Shown here in pieces: positions 17,501-30,000 of a DNA stretch of 64,000 nucleotides (position 1 is the stretch's first letter; each line of letters begins with the position of its first letter). The DNA is taken from positions 1 through 64,000 of the IMG/VR virus record IMGVR_UViG_3300022928_001418. One strand, given 5' to 3'. Below the pieces are notes generated by a model. The model was not told where the DNA came from and did no database searches. It worked only from the letters and a program-made list of their open reading frames with translations. The DNA comes from a virus. The translations under genes were made by a program, and so were the position numbers.

Positions 17501-18012
17501 GCATAAGCGACGAAATTATTTTCCATCCTGTAAAATACAAGATTTTATTTGGAGATAAAGCAGATTCAATGTTACAAGCTACATTTAAATTAGTTAAAAC
17601 TCAAAGTGCTGTTGTAAACGATCAAGATTTAAAAGCTAGAGTAATTGATAGTGTTAATCAATTTTTTAGTTTAGAAAATTGGGATTTTGGAGAAACATTT
17701 TATTGGAGCGAACTAAGTGCTTATATTATGAAACAACTTGCTCCTGATTTAGCAAGTGTTGTAATAGTTCCTAATTCTGTTGCTGATAGTTTTGGCAGCA
17801 TGTTCGAATTAAGAGCAGAAAACGATGAAATTTTTATAAGTGGAGCAACAGTAAACGATGTTGAAATAATTACTGCTATTACAGCAGAAAAATTAAAAGC
17901 AACAGGCAATGTTGTAACATCAGTGGATACAACAAGTCAAAGTGTAACAAGCACAACTGATACAATAATATCTACTAGCACTAGCACTAGCAGCGGAGGT
18001 AGTAGCTACTAA
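14527..18012 (+). CDS. 6: Baseplate wedge subunit gp6
   Basis: 1161 residues. The ATG at 14527 has AAGGA at a good distance; the GTG at 14521 abuts that site and was not chosen. The N-terminus is classic gp6: YADFKSYDFDNLRRTMINYI, YLSLIDLVAFLGQNISFRTD, ENYIELAERRESVLRLARL. A Baseplate_J-like centre follows and the C-terminal part includes KYKILFGDKADSMLQATFKLV and a Ser/Thr-rich tail. T4 gp6 has 660 residues, so this version carries several hundred extra, mainly beta-rich residues in the middle. gp6 dimers form the ring that changes shape when the tail contracts. The stop overlaps the next ATG (TAATG). Confidence 0.9.
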   Translation: MSSTDRQNRLLLAEDWQTIYRSFKYADFKSYDFDNLRRTMINYIRQNYPEDFNDYIESSEYLSLIDLVAFLGQNISFRTDLNARENYIELAERRESVLRLARLISYNVTRNQSGNGLLKVTSVSTTESVTDTNGTNLSGRTVKWNDTLNDNWYEQFIKIMNSALVTTNNFGTPKKRDIVDGIPTEKYSLNNTTTVFPVFSFQKQVNGTNLEFEVVSTDITDGAIVEDAPGVQKPVNFLYRDNGQGAGSSNVGFFFHFRQGSLQRGDFSIDLPTPNQTIDIDTTNVNNTDVWLYEIDSDGIENKQWTKVDAVEGNNIIYNSLSKNIKDIFGVLTRVNDRISLIFSDGVFGTLPKGNFRAYYRQSINLDYTILPNNIRDVKINIPYVSSIGRTETLTMFLSLQQTIDNGTSTESTESIKSNAPSTYYTQNRLITGEDYNIGPLGISQDIIKTKAVNRTSSGINRYYDLRDATGKYSTTNLLGVDGILYKDYETEKNTFNFVTKSDIESTINNLITSLVDDKNIRNYYYDKFTEQDYTDLELSFQQKTSDTNRSTGFIVDTDEVTNTNATRYSVSSSTEGVLRYIEPGAMVKFLAPDGYHFMPDGTLMTGDADHTGSSTYKWTKVISVSGTGAEETTTGLGGIVFNDIIPSSAILKLVKPKFVRDIIDSVKTIMVDEIFAFNTFGLRYDVEGRKWNVISSENLNTSSNFSLSLTGDVSGNNLDSSWLLLFETNGVDYKVTSRTLRYVFESDKEVRFFFDGNKKIYDSKTGEIIRDKISILSVNKDLASSGGLSPFTVDYDWEVSNEYRDGIGYVNSKKVEVVFFDSDDDGVVDNPQIFEDIVVPDTNVSSKYVFVKKETNDNEFYVYVDQAAENILVVNDDSQAVVTTPNNPIYYVIDKNIFYQIDSVARTRTLIFNYKAYIGRSGLKFQYIHASDEHSRIDPSSSNIIDTYLLTKQYDTNFRQYLTGAINALPLPMSSDQMSRNYGKEINKIKSISDEIIFHPVKYKILFGDKADSMLQATFKLVKTQSAVVNDQDLKARVIDSVNQFFSLENWDFGETFYWSELSAYIMKQLAPDLASVVIVPNSVADSFGSMFELRAENDEIFISGATVNDVEIITAITAEKLKATGNVVTSVDTTSQSVTSTTDTIISTSTSTSSGGSSY

Positions 18013-21000
18013 TGGCGAAAAACGATCTTCCATTGCCAACAGGCAATTCAGATAAAAAAACTGAAAATTTTTTACCTAGGTATTTTAGAACAGATACAAA
18101 CAAAAAGTTTTTACAATCAACCACAGATGTAATGACATCAGAGGGTGTAGTAGAAAAAATTGATGCGTTTGTAGGACGTAGAAATGCTGCTACGGCGCAA
18201 GTTACAGATTCGTATTTGCCTGATGTGTCAATTGATAGAGAAAATTATCAATTTGAATCAAGCACTGTTTACAAAGACGAATTAAATAATGTTGATTTTT
18301 TTGCTGGATACACAGATTTTCTTGGTAGCATAAAAAACTTTAAAGGTTCTGTAAGTAATCACAGTTTACTTAACACTCAAATAAGTTATAGTTGGAATCC
18401 ACATATTGATTGGGATAAGTTTACAAATTTTAGAGAATATTACTGGTTGCCTCTTGGCCCAGATCCTATTAATGTTACAGGACAAAGTATTGCTGTTCAA
18501 AGCACATACAGTGTTGAATTAGCTGCAGGAGATCAATATCCAACATATGTGTTTTCACCAGACGGTTTAACAAAAAATCCCACTTTAAAATTATTCAAAG
18601 GACAAACATATACTTTTGATATTAACACACCTGGGCATCCTATATCATTTGTAAGTGATATCAATTTTAATGACAACGATCCTCTTCTTTCTATTGACGC
18701 TGAAAATAATAGCACACTTTACAATACAGGTATTACAAAGTTCAAAAGATTGGAAGATGGTACATTAGTTGAAACTACCGACGAGTACATAGAAAATGGT
18801 AGAATAGTTTTTGTTGTTGATACAGATGTACCTCCTACTTTGAATTATGTAAGTCAGAATGAAATAAATGTATCTGGCGTTGCTACATTCTATAATATCG
18901 AAGAAAGTAGTAAAATTGATGTTGAACAAGAAATCCTTGGTAAAAAGACATATACTACAGAAAATGGTTTAAAATTAAGCAACGGAATGAAATTAAATTT
19001 TCAAGGCGAAGTTACACCTGCTAGTTACAGCGACGGTTATTACTTTGTAGAAGGTGTTGGAAGTAAAATTGTTCTTGTAAAAGAACAAGATTTAGAAGTG
19101 CCTGTAATTTTTACAACCGAAGTAGCCATACCATTTGACGGCGAAGACTATGCGTTTGATAAATTTCCTTTTGAAGATGCTAGAAGTTTTCCAGCAAACA
19201 AAGATTATATTTGTGTAAATCGTTCAAGCAAGGATAGAAATCCTTGGAGTAGGTATAATAGATGGTTTCATAAAGACGTAATTGAAGCTAGTTTTGCTGC
19301 TAATAATCAGCCAGTAGCGTTAGATCAAAACGCAAGAGCTAAACGACCTATTATTGAATTTGAAGCAGGAATAAAACTTTTTAATCATGGTGTAAAAAGT
19401 AAACAAAATGTAGATCTTGTTGATACATTTACTACTGATGTTTTTAGTACTATAGAAGGTTCTGGCGGTTACATCATTGACGGTGTAGAGATAACACAAG
19501 ATATGAGAATATTATTTACTGCTGATCCTGATATATTAGTTAATGGAAAAATTTATACTGTAAACTTTATTAACTTTGGAACTACTGAAACAAAAAAGAG
19601 ACAAATTAGTTTAGTTGAAACTACAGATACTATACCAAATGAAGGCGATAGTGTTTTAGTGTTACTTGGAGATGTAAACAGCGGCAAAATGTTCCATTAT
19701 GAAAATACTTCATGGAAAATGAGCCAAGAAAAAACAGCAGTTAACGAAGCACCGCATTTTGATTTGTTTGATTCCTCTGGAAATGCCTTTACAAACGAAA
19801 CTTATTATAAAGGTAGTACCTTCCAAGGTACAAAACTTTTTAGTTACAAAAAAGGCTCAGGCAGTAATGATGTTGAATTGGGATTTCCCTTAACATACGA
19901 AAGTATTAATAATTTTGGTGATATTGTTTTTAGTTTTGATTATAATTTAGACACATTTAATTATCAAGACGACAATTCTAATACAGTTACAAACTCAATA
20001 AAAACAGGATTTTTTAAAATTTATGATTTCACTGGTGATAATTTTGCCTATGAAAATGTTTGGAAAAAAACTTATTTTAAATCTAGACAAGCAGTGATTA
20101 GACAATACAATGCTAAAGTAAATGACTTTGACGTTGATGTGTTTGAAAATAGTTACTTGTTAGATGATTTACAAATCAAAGTTTTTGTTAATGGTGAGAA
20201 AAAAATTGAAGGTATTGATTATAATTTAACCAATGCTGTTCCTAATAAGCGTGTAAGTTTTATTAAAAATTTATCTAGCACAGATATTGTAGTTTTAAAA
20301 TGCTATAGTGCCGCAGATAAAAATAATAATGGCTATTATGAAATACCTAGGAATTTAGAAAGTAATCCTACCAACAATGATGTTACAACCTTTACAATTG
20401 GTGAAGTTAATAAACATGTAAACACTATATTGTTTGATCATCCTGACACTACAGGAATTGCTCCAGGAGTAACAAATTTAAGAGACATTGGAAACGCTAC
20501 AGAATATGGTTCACAATTTATGAAGCATAGTAGTCCGTTTAATTTAGCATCTTATCACATTGTTGATAAAAACGCAAATGTTATTAAGTCATTAAATTTT
20601 GCTCAATCTGAATACAGCAGATTTAAAAGAGCGTTTTTAACTGAATCAACAAAAACTGGCTTTCATGGATCTACTGCAGATCATGTTGATTTGATAATGA
20701 AAAAAATTACTAAAGACAAAACTAGTTCGTTTGCCTTTTTTGCTAGTGATATGGTTCCTTTTAACAAATCTAGAGCAAATACTACTAGTGTAGATTATAC
20801 TGGAATTGAATATATTCCTACTAGTTATGATGGTTTTGATATGACTACATTAAGTTCAAAATCAATTTTAGTATATGTAAATGACGAAATCAAAACAATA
20901 AACAAAGATTATACAATCGAAGATGGTTTTGTAAAGTATACAAATGCTGTTGAAAATGACCAAATCACTGTAGTTGAATTTGATAACACAGCAGGATGTT

Positions 21001-24000
21001 TTGTGCCACCAACACCAACAAAACTAGGATTTTTACCAAAGTATGAACCACAAATTATAAATGATACATCTGTAACTGGAAACGTATCTGTTATACTAGG
21101 ACATGATGGTAGTCGTACAAAGGCATTTGGTGATTATAGAGATGACCTATTATTAGAATTAGAAAAAAGAATTTACAACAATATTAAGATTAATTATGAT
21201 ACTAATTTTTTAGATATACATAACGTTCTTCCTGGTAAATTTAGAAAAACTAATTACAAAACACAAGATTTTAATAATATACTGCTAGAAGATTTTAGCA
21301 AATGGTTAGACGGCGCAAATAATCCTGATTATACTTCGCAGGATTTTTATGATGGCTCTAATCCATTAACTTATAATTATCGTAACATGACTGACTTTGA
21401 CGGCGAAACATTAGTTGGTTTTTGGAGAAATATCTATAGATATTATTATGACACAGACAGGCCGCATATTACACCTTGGGAAATGTTAGGAATTTCAATA
21501 AAACCAACATGGTGGGAAAGTGTTTATGGACCTGCTCCTTATACATTTAACAATACACCTTTGTGGCAAGATTTACGTGATGGTCTTGTAAAAGAACCAG
21601 GCAAACCTGTAGTACAAAAGAAAAACTACGTGCGTAAAGATTTAATGAATATTATTCCAGTAGACGAACAAGGAAATTTACGTGGACCTTCAGCCTCTGG
21701 TCTAGCAAGGAATTTTGTTTTAGTTGACACCATAAAACCTTTTGTTTATGGAGACGGTTCTCCAACTGAAAATGCTTGGAGAAATAGTAGTGAATACAAC
21801 TTTGCGTTGTTAAAAGCGTGGATTTTATTACAACCAAGTCATGTAATTGGCTTAGGATTTGATCGTAGTAGGATGAAATTTGACTTATCTGGTAATATAG
21901 TATATTCAGAATCTCAACAACAGATTGCTGCTAAAGATCTTATATTTCCTACTATCACAGAGGGTAGTGAAACTGAAGTATTAACAAGTGGCTTAGTAAA
22001 TTACATAGCAAACTATGTGAAATATTCTGTAGATTCTAAATACATAAAATATCAAACTATTACAAAGGGTCTTACAAATCAGTTAGCAATAAAGTTAGGT
22101 GGTTTTGCTGAAAAAAATAAATTAAAATTATTACTAGATAGCAGAAGTCCCTTAAATAAAACTAATGTATTTGTTCCAAATGAAAATTATCAAATATTTT
22201 TAAACAAAAGTTCTGTACAAGATACTGCTATAGCCAGCGGAGTAACAATTGAAAAAACAATTAATAATGGCTACATTGTTAAAGGATATGATAAACAAAA
22301 TCCTACATTTACCATATTACCATTTATTGAACAAAGAAGTGATAAGGCTATTAATGTAGGCGGAATTAGCGAAAACTTTTTTCCATTTGCTGAAGGAAAT
22401 ACTTATACAGTAGGAACTATTGTAAAATATAATGGAGAATTTTACAGGGCAAAAATTACTCATATTTCTTCAAGTGAAATAGATTTAAATAATTTTACTA
22501 AACTTGCTGAATTACCAATATCTGGAGGTAAAGGTGCTATTATTAGAAAAGCATTTTCAAATACTCCAGAGCAAGTTCCTTATGGACAGAGATTTAATTC
22601 AGATCAAGAACTTGTAGATTTTCTCCTTGGATACGAAGCATATTTAAAATCAATTGGCTTTATATTAGATTCAGTAAATCCAGAAGGTGGAGAAGTAGAA
22701 AACATGTTATTAGTTGTTAAAGAATTTTTATTCTTTGGCACACAAAATTGGAAAGCAGGCACAGTGCTTGCTGTAAGTCCAATTGCTAATGCGTGTAAGT
22801 TTTCTCGTAAATATTTTACAGTTGATAATTTGTATGATAATTTTTATGATTATAATATAGTTACTAGTAATGGTAATTTAATAAGTGCAGATCAAATAAA
22901 TGCCTATAGAGACAGAGATATAGATTTTGCTTTAAATGCGGTTGGAAACAATGAAGGAATTTATCTTGTAAAGTTACCATTAGTACAACAAGAGCATGTT
23001 GTTTTAATTGATAATGAAACAATTTTTGCTGATACAATTTATGATCTTGCTGCTGGATTTAGACAAGATAGAATTAAACTTATTGGTTACAGAACAGACA
23101 ACTGGACAGGTAGTTTGAATATTCCAGGCTTTTTCTATGACGAAGCCAGAACAGTTTTATGGGAACCTAACACAGACTATCAAGTTGCTGATATTGTAAA
23201 GTTTAAAGAATTCTATTACAGTTCAGTTAAGAAACATACTAGTAAAACCAAATTTAATGATACAAATTGGAGAAGGTTAGACTCACGTCCAGTCTCACAA
23301 ATTTATCCAAATTGGGATTATAAAGTAAATCAATTTGCTGATTTCTATGATTTAGATACAGATAACTTTGATACTGAACAACAAAGATTAGCACAGCATT
23401 TAATAGGATACCAAAAAAGACAATACTTAGAAAATATTATTACAGATAGTGTAAGCCAATATAAATTTTACCAAGGATTTATACAAGAAAAAGGAACAAG
23501 AAATGCTCTTGATAAGTTGTTTGATGCTTTAAGTAGCAGTGACAAAGATAGTGTAGAGTTTTACGAAGAATGGGCTTTAAGACTAGGGCAATACGGATCT
23601 ATTGATAATATCCAAGAAACTGAATATGTCATTGACGAATCTAAATATAAACTAAATCCTCAAATATTTGAACTTGTATCTCGTGCTGATACAACTAGGA
23701 AAGACTTGGTATATGAATACACGCCAAGAGAAGTTTACAAAAGCCCTGATAATTATTCGCATCAACTTGTTGGAATTACAACAGAGAACAGAGCTATTGC
23801 TCGTAATAGTGGATATGTTAGAGATTCAGATGTTGAATATATTGTACGAGATAAAAGTTTTATTCCTGAAATAGATTTAGATACATTGCCAATTGGTAAA
23901 CATATTTGGATTACAAATGAAAAATCAACATGGACAGTTTTAAAACATAGTAGATCAACTTATAACGTAACTAATTTAGAAACGTTTGTTGACAATGCTA

Positions 24001-27000
24001 ATAATGGCGTAAGATTAATTGTTGACAGACAAGTAAAAACAATAGCAATAAATGATTATATTGGTGTATACACTGATGTACCATTATTAAAAGGTTTTTA
24101 TAAAGTAACTAATGTTTTTGGTAATACAATAGAGTTTAACACATTAGAAGCAATTGAATATGAAAATGATGAAGATAGTTTCAATGCTACAACTGGCGCA
24201 GTAATAAGTGTATTCAACTCTAGAAGATTTACAGATGTTGATGATTTAAACACAAATATAGTAGATTTAGAAACTGATAATGTTGATAAAATTTGGTTAG
24301 ACAATACAGGATCAGGTGAATGGTCTGTATACGAAAACAAAAGTATTTTTAGTTTGTATAAAGAATTTCAAAATACATCAGATAAAAGAGTAAATCTACT
24401 TATTGACGGCAATGTCACAGGATCTGTAAATGTAGACGATATAGTGATGATAGATGATTCGTCAGGATATAGTAGTGTGTTTGCTAAGTCTTATGACAGT
24501 GTAAATGACAGAACAAAACTGACTGTAAATAAAGGTGTTAATGTATGGCCTATTGGTTTTAATGTATTTCTAGCTGATAGCACTGATTTAGGAAAATTAG
24601 TGTCTGTTGAATATGAGCAAATACAAGCCACAGATTCATCTCAGAGTAACTTGACTACAGCTAAAACAGAATATATTAGTAACAGCTCATATAATCATGG
24701 TGTTCTTGAAATTATGCGTAGATCTGGCGATACACTTAGTTATAGTCAAACAGAGAATTTTCTACCTACTGCTTATCATGATGAAAATAGTGGATATGGT
24801 TACTCAGTATCAGTAGCACCAGACGGAAAATATATTGCTGTAGGTGCTCCGTTTGCTTCTAATATATTATCAAAATTTAAAGGCACAATTGATCCTGCCG
24901 AAGCATATGCTGTAGGTGATATTGTTGTTGATAGAGGCCAATTATGGAGAGCAAAAGTAGATATAAGCAACTGGCATGATGACGCAAGTGATAGTAGTAC
25001 AATTACAGCTGGTGACAATGAAGACCTATGGGAAGCTGTATATAGTTTAACAACAACAGGCGACGGCTTAGCATCAGGGCTTACAGCACAGGGTGCTGTA
25101 TACATTTACGAATTAGATAGTGTGTCTAGAAATTATTCTTTACAGACAGTAATGTTTAGTCCTGAACCAAAAGATAATGAAAATTTTGGATATGAAATTG
25201 AGTTTAGAAAAAATCTAACCGGAAAATATAAATTATTTGTTTCGGCACCAGCACAGGCAGTAGGAGCAATTTATTTCTTTGAGTACGATGTAGATACAGT
25301 AGAATGGAAATGGACACGCAACAGATCATACAAAGGTGTATTTGATGTAGATGAAAAGTATAGAACAGGCGATCTTGTTTATTATCAAAATGCTCTATAC
25401 AAAGCATTAGTAGACAGACTTCCGTCTGTAACGCCAGCAACTGAAAAATTACCTACAGATGTAAACAGTTGGTCTAATGCTGAAACAAATGAAAATGGCG
25501 AAATATTATATTACTATTCTGATAATGTAGAACATACAGGATTTGTACCAAATAGAGAACAAGATTTAGATGGCGACAATGATACAAATGAACAGTATTT
25601 TGGACGTAAATTCTTTGTAAACACAAACGGAGACAAACTTGTTGCTCAAAGTATAAAAGCAGGTCAACGCACTCTTACAGTATATAATCAGCCAATTGAT
25701 CGCTGGACTTACATCCAAGAAATAACAGGCGACACTAATGAACAATGGGCAGTAGATTTTGCTATAAATGACGAAGGTAACAAAATTGCTATCTCTGAAC
25801 CAGCCAACGACGACACTGGTACAAATAAAGGAACTGTATATGTTTACACACAGCAAACTGATAATACATATACATTGACACAAAATTTATATAGTCCACA
25901 ATCAGAAAGAAACGAATATTTTGGTTCTGCTGTTGATTTTAGTGGTAATAAATTAGCAATATGCGGTAAAAACTCTGATAAACTAACTGTTACTAATTTT
26001 GATGTTACCACAAATGGTAAGCTAATTTTTGACAACGGAACTACTAGGTTTGGAACAATTGATTCTGATCTTGGTAGAATTATGATATTTGAACAGATAG
26101 GTGATAACTTTACATATGGCGAAAGTGTGAATTATAAACGACAAACATTTGGACATACTTTAGATAATTTTAAATTTATTAATAATCATATCTATTTGAA
26201 TTTGCCAAACTATCTAGCTTCTAATGTTAATACTCCTACAGATGCTAATTATGTTATTAGTAATATTCCAGGAATACTAGCAGAATTTACACATACAAAA
26301 AACAAAAATTCAAATCAAGTTCTTACTTCCCAAACTAATAAACCAGATATTAAACAAATACAGCGTGTATTTTTGTATGACAAAAATACGGCAGATATTA
26401 TTGCAGACTTAGATGTGATAGATCCAAGACAAGGAAAAATAGCAGGCGCAGCAGAGCAAGAGATAAGTTACAAAACTTGGTACGATCCAGCAGTATATTC
26501 TACAGCAGAAACTGCAGATGTTGTAGTTGATGCTCAGTCAAATTGGACAGATAGATACGTTGGTAAGTTGTGGTGGAATCTTAGTGAAGCTTCGTGGTAT
26601 GATCCTTACCAACAAGGTTCGTCATATAGGTCAACAGTCTTTAATAAGATTTTACCTGACAGTGATATTGTCGTAAGCGAATGGGTAAGCACTGATTTAT
26701 TACCATCTGAATGGAATGAACTTTCAGGATCAACAACTGGTTTTACACAAGGTGTGACTGGTACAGCACTATATGATGATACAGTTTATAGTGAAAAATT
26801 GATATTTGATGCTACAAAACAAGTTTTTGTTCCGAGATATTTCTATTGGGTAAAAAATAAAACTACTGTTCCTACAAATACAAATAGAATTATTAGTGCC
26901 CAAGTAGTAGCAGACCTGATTAAAGATCCTGCTAAACAAGGTTATAGATATGTAGGCATATTAGAAAGCGATAAATTTGTATTATATAATTGTGCTAGTT

Positions 27001-30000
27001 TAATTGAAGGAAAAAATACTGTAATTCATTTTAGAACATTAAAAGATGTTAATGTAAAGACTGAAGTTCATAGTGAATACCAATTAATTACTGAAGGACT
27101 AGACATTGATGTTCCAAATCAAGAGATTGAACGTAAATGGATTGATAGTTTAGTAGGATATGACTTAGTAGGTAATCCAGTACCTGATGTTAATTTACAA
27201 CCAGTAAAAAAATACGGTGTGTTAAATATTCCTAGACAGAGCATGTTTGTTAATCGCATTGAAGCTGTAAAACAATTTGTAGAAAGAGCTAATTCTGTTT
27301 TAATTAAAAATTTAATCGTTGATAACTATGATTTGACTAAATTACAATCTAAAGATCCATTGCCTATACTAGCATCTCAAAAATTTGATGTAAGTATTGA
27401 TGATGTAGAAAATCTTGAATTTGTTGGTACAGCAAAAGTCAAACCTGCTATTGTAACACCTGTTATTGAATTTGGTAAAATTACAAGTGTAATAATTAAT
27501 GATAAAGGTAATGGTTACAAAACTGCTCCACTTATAGAAATAGAAACAACAACTGGTAAAGGTGCTAATCTTGAAACTGCTATTAACAGTAATGGACAAC
27601 TTATTTCTGTAACAGTAAAAGATTCGGGCTTTGATTACGATAGTACTACATTATTAAAAGCAAGACCGTTCAGTGTTTTAGTCACTGCTGATTCTTCAAT
27701 TGGAGGAAGATGGGCAATATATGTTTACAATAAAACACAAGCAATTTGGGAAAGATCGGATAACCAAAGTTTTGATACTACTAAATATTGGAATTATGTA
27801 GATTATTACGCTGATGGTTATGGACCTAATACAATTGTAGATAATACAATTGAGGCAAGCTACGAATTATATGCTGTTAATAACAATATTGGCGATATTG
27901 TAAAGATATCTAATGTTGGCACAGGCGGTTGGTTACTGTTAAAGAAAATTAACGAAATTGACACTGAAGATTACACTGTAAATTATGAAACAATAGGAAG
28001 ACAAAACGGAACAATAAAATTAAGTTCGTTAATTTATGATTATACTACTAAGACAACAGGATATGATGCCTCTGTTTATGATATTACATTTTACGACAGA
28101 GAACCAGTACAAGAGTTAAGAAATATTATAGATGCTATAGCGCAAGATATATTCATTGGAGATTTAGCAGTTGAATATAACAATCTATTCTTTGCCGGAA
28201 TAAAATATGTGTTTAGTGAACAACCTAATGTTGATTGGGCTTTCAAAACAAGTTTTATTAGGGCTAAACATAATGTAGGCGAGTTAGCACAAAAAGTTGC
28301 TTACCAAAACGATAACTTAGAAAATTATCAAGATTATATTAACGAAGTAAAACCCTATAGTTCAAATGTTAGAGAATATATTAGTTCTTATGAAAAAATT
28401 GAACCTAGTCAAAGTGTTATTACAGATTTTGATTTGTCTCCTAGTTACATCGATGGTAATATCACTCCTAGTGCTGCTACTTTTGACGGCACCGAAGTTG
28501 TAAATCTTTGGAACAAATATTTTACATATCCTTACAAGAACTGGACCGATAACAACACCTATGAAGTAATCCGTATTGATGTTATAGACGGAGGATCTGG
28601 CTTTACTGATACTCCTTATGTCACATTTGAAAATGATAGTACACCTTTATATTCTGGACTTACAGCAAAAGCATATATTTCTAAAGGCAAAGTAACAAGT
28701 ATTGAAATTGTAAACAAAGGAAGCAGATTATACAAAGCTCCTACAGTTACAGTAAGTGGTAACCAAGATATAGATGGCAAGCCTGTTTTAGCATCATGTA
28801 TATTAGGAAATAGTAATGTACGAAGCACACATGTTATAGTAAAATTTGATCGTGTGAGTGGCAAAAAGTATTTTGAAATTCTTGATAAAACAGAAACATT
28901 TACAGGATCAGGCAACCAAAAGAAATTTATGGTTAAGTGGCCAATGAACATAAAGACAGATTCGTTTACAGTTAAAATAGATGGAGTTGTACAATTACAA
29001 AATACTTATACTGTTGGTAATCAATTAGATAGAACAAAATTATATGACAGGTACTTTGGATATGTAGAATTTGTTGAGGATCCAGCTTTAAATTCAACTG
29101 TTGAAATACAATACAAAAAAGATGTTAATCTATTACAAGCGGCAGATAGAATTTTAACAGAATACAAACCAACTTCGGGTATGCCAGGTGTAGAAACAAG
29201 TCAATTAATGGACGGAGTTGAATACGAAGGTGCGTTGTATGACGGTTTAGATTTTGGCACAGAACAAGGATTTGGTGTTGGAGGATTTAGTGACCTGCCT
29301 TGGGATACATTTGATAACACTTATCAAGATGAAGTGTTAACATTAGATGGTAGTACATCAATTTTACAATTATCAACACCTTTAGAAGATGGAGTATCTT
29401 ATAACATCTATCTTAATGGAGTAAGACAAGATGATCCGCAGTATGACGGTAGCACTATTACTGCTAACAAAAATGCTGTAATGGCAACAGTAGTTGGCGA
29501 TGGAGTTACAGATACTATAGATATCAATGGAGCATTTTTTACAACTGACGGTGATCAAGTTATTATTAGAAAAGAGTCCAGCGACGGTTCTTTTGCTCCA
29601 GTTTCAGCTGCTTATGATACAGCATTGTCTGGAGGAGCAATAGATAGATCAACTGCTTCTGGTATACCAGGCGGCGAAGTTATAGTTGACGGCGATGGTT
29701 TTTACACTCAAAGTGCTTCAAGAGGTCCAGAAGAATTAGTACCTGGTCATGTTACAGACACATTAGACTTATCTGTGTACACTCGCACACCAGATGGTAT
29801 AGGACTTATTTCTGTTGCCAATTATGTAACTGATGGTTCAACCGTTGTATTTGAAATGCCAAATACACCTTTTGGCACCGATAATGTAGTAGTAAACTAT
29901 GATGGAAAGTTGTTAGAGAAAAACAACTACACTGTTGATGTTGAATCAAATACTCTTACATTTGATAATGTTCAAGAAGTTTTTGAAGCTAATAAATCTA

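Noticed and set aside
24098-25105. Reverse-strand frames of 80-105 codons within the giant gene (also at 25566-26035 and 28616-28951)
   Set aside because: They mirror codon patterns of the forward gene, have no Shine-Dalgarno, and show no recognisable domains; shadows of a very long AT-rich gene.
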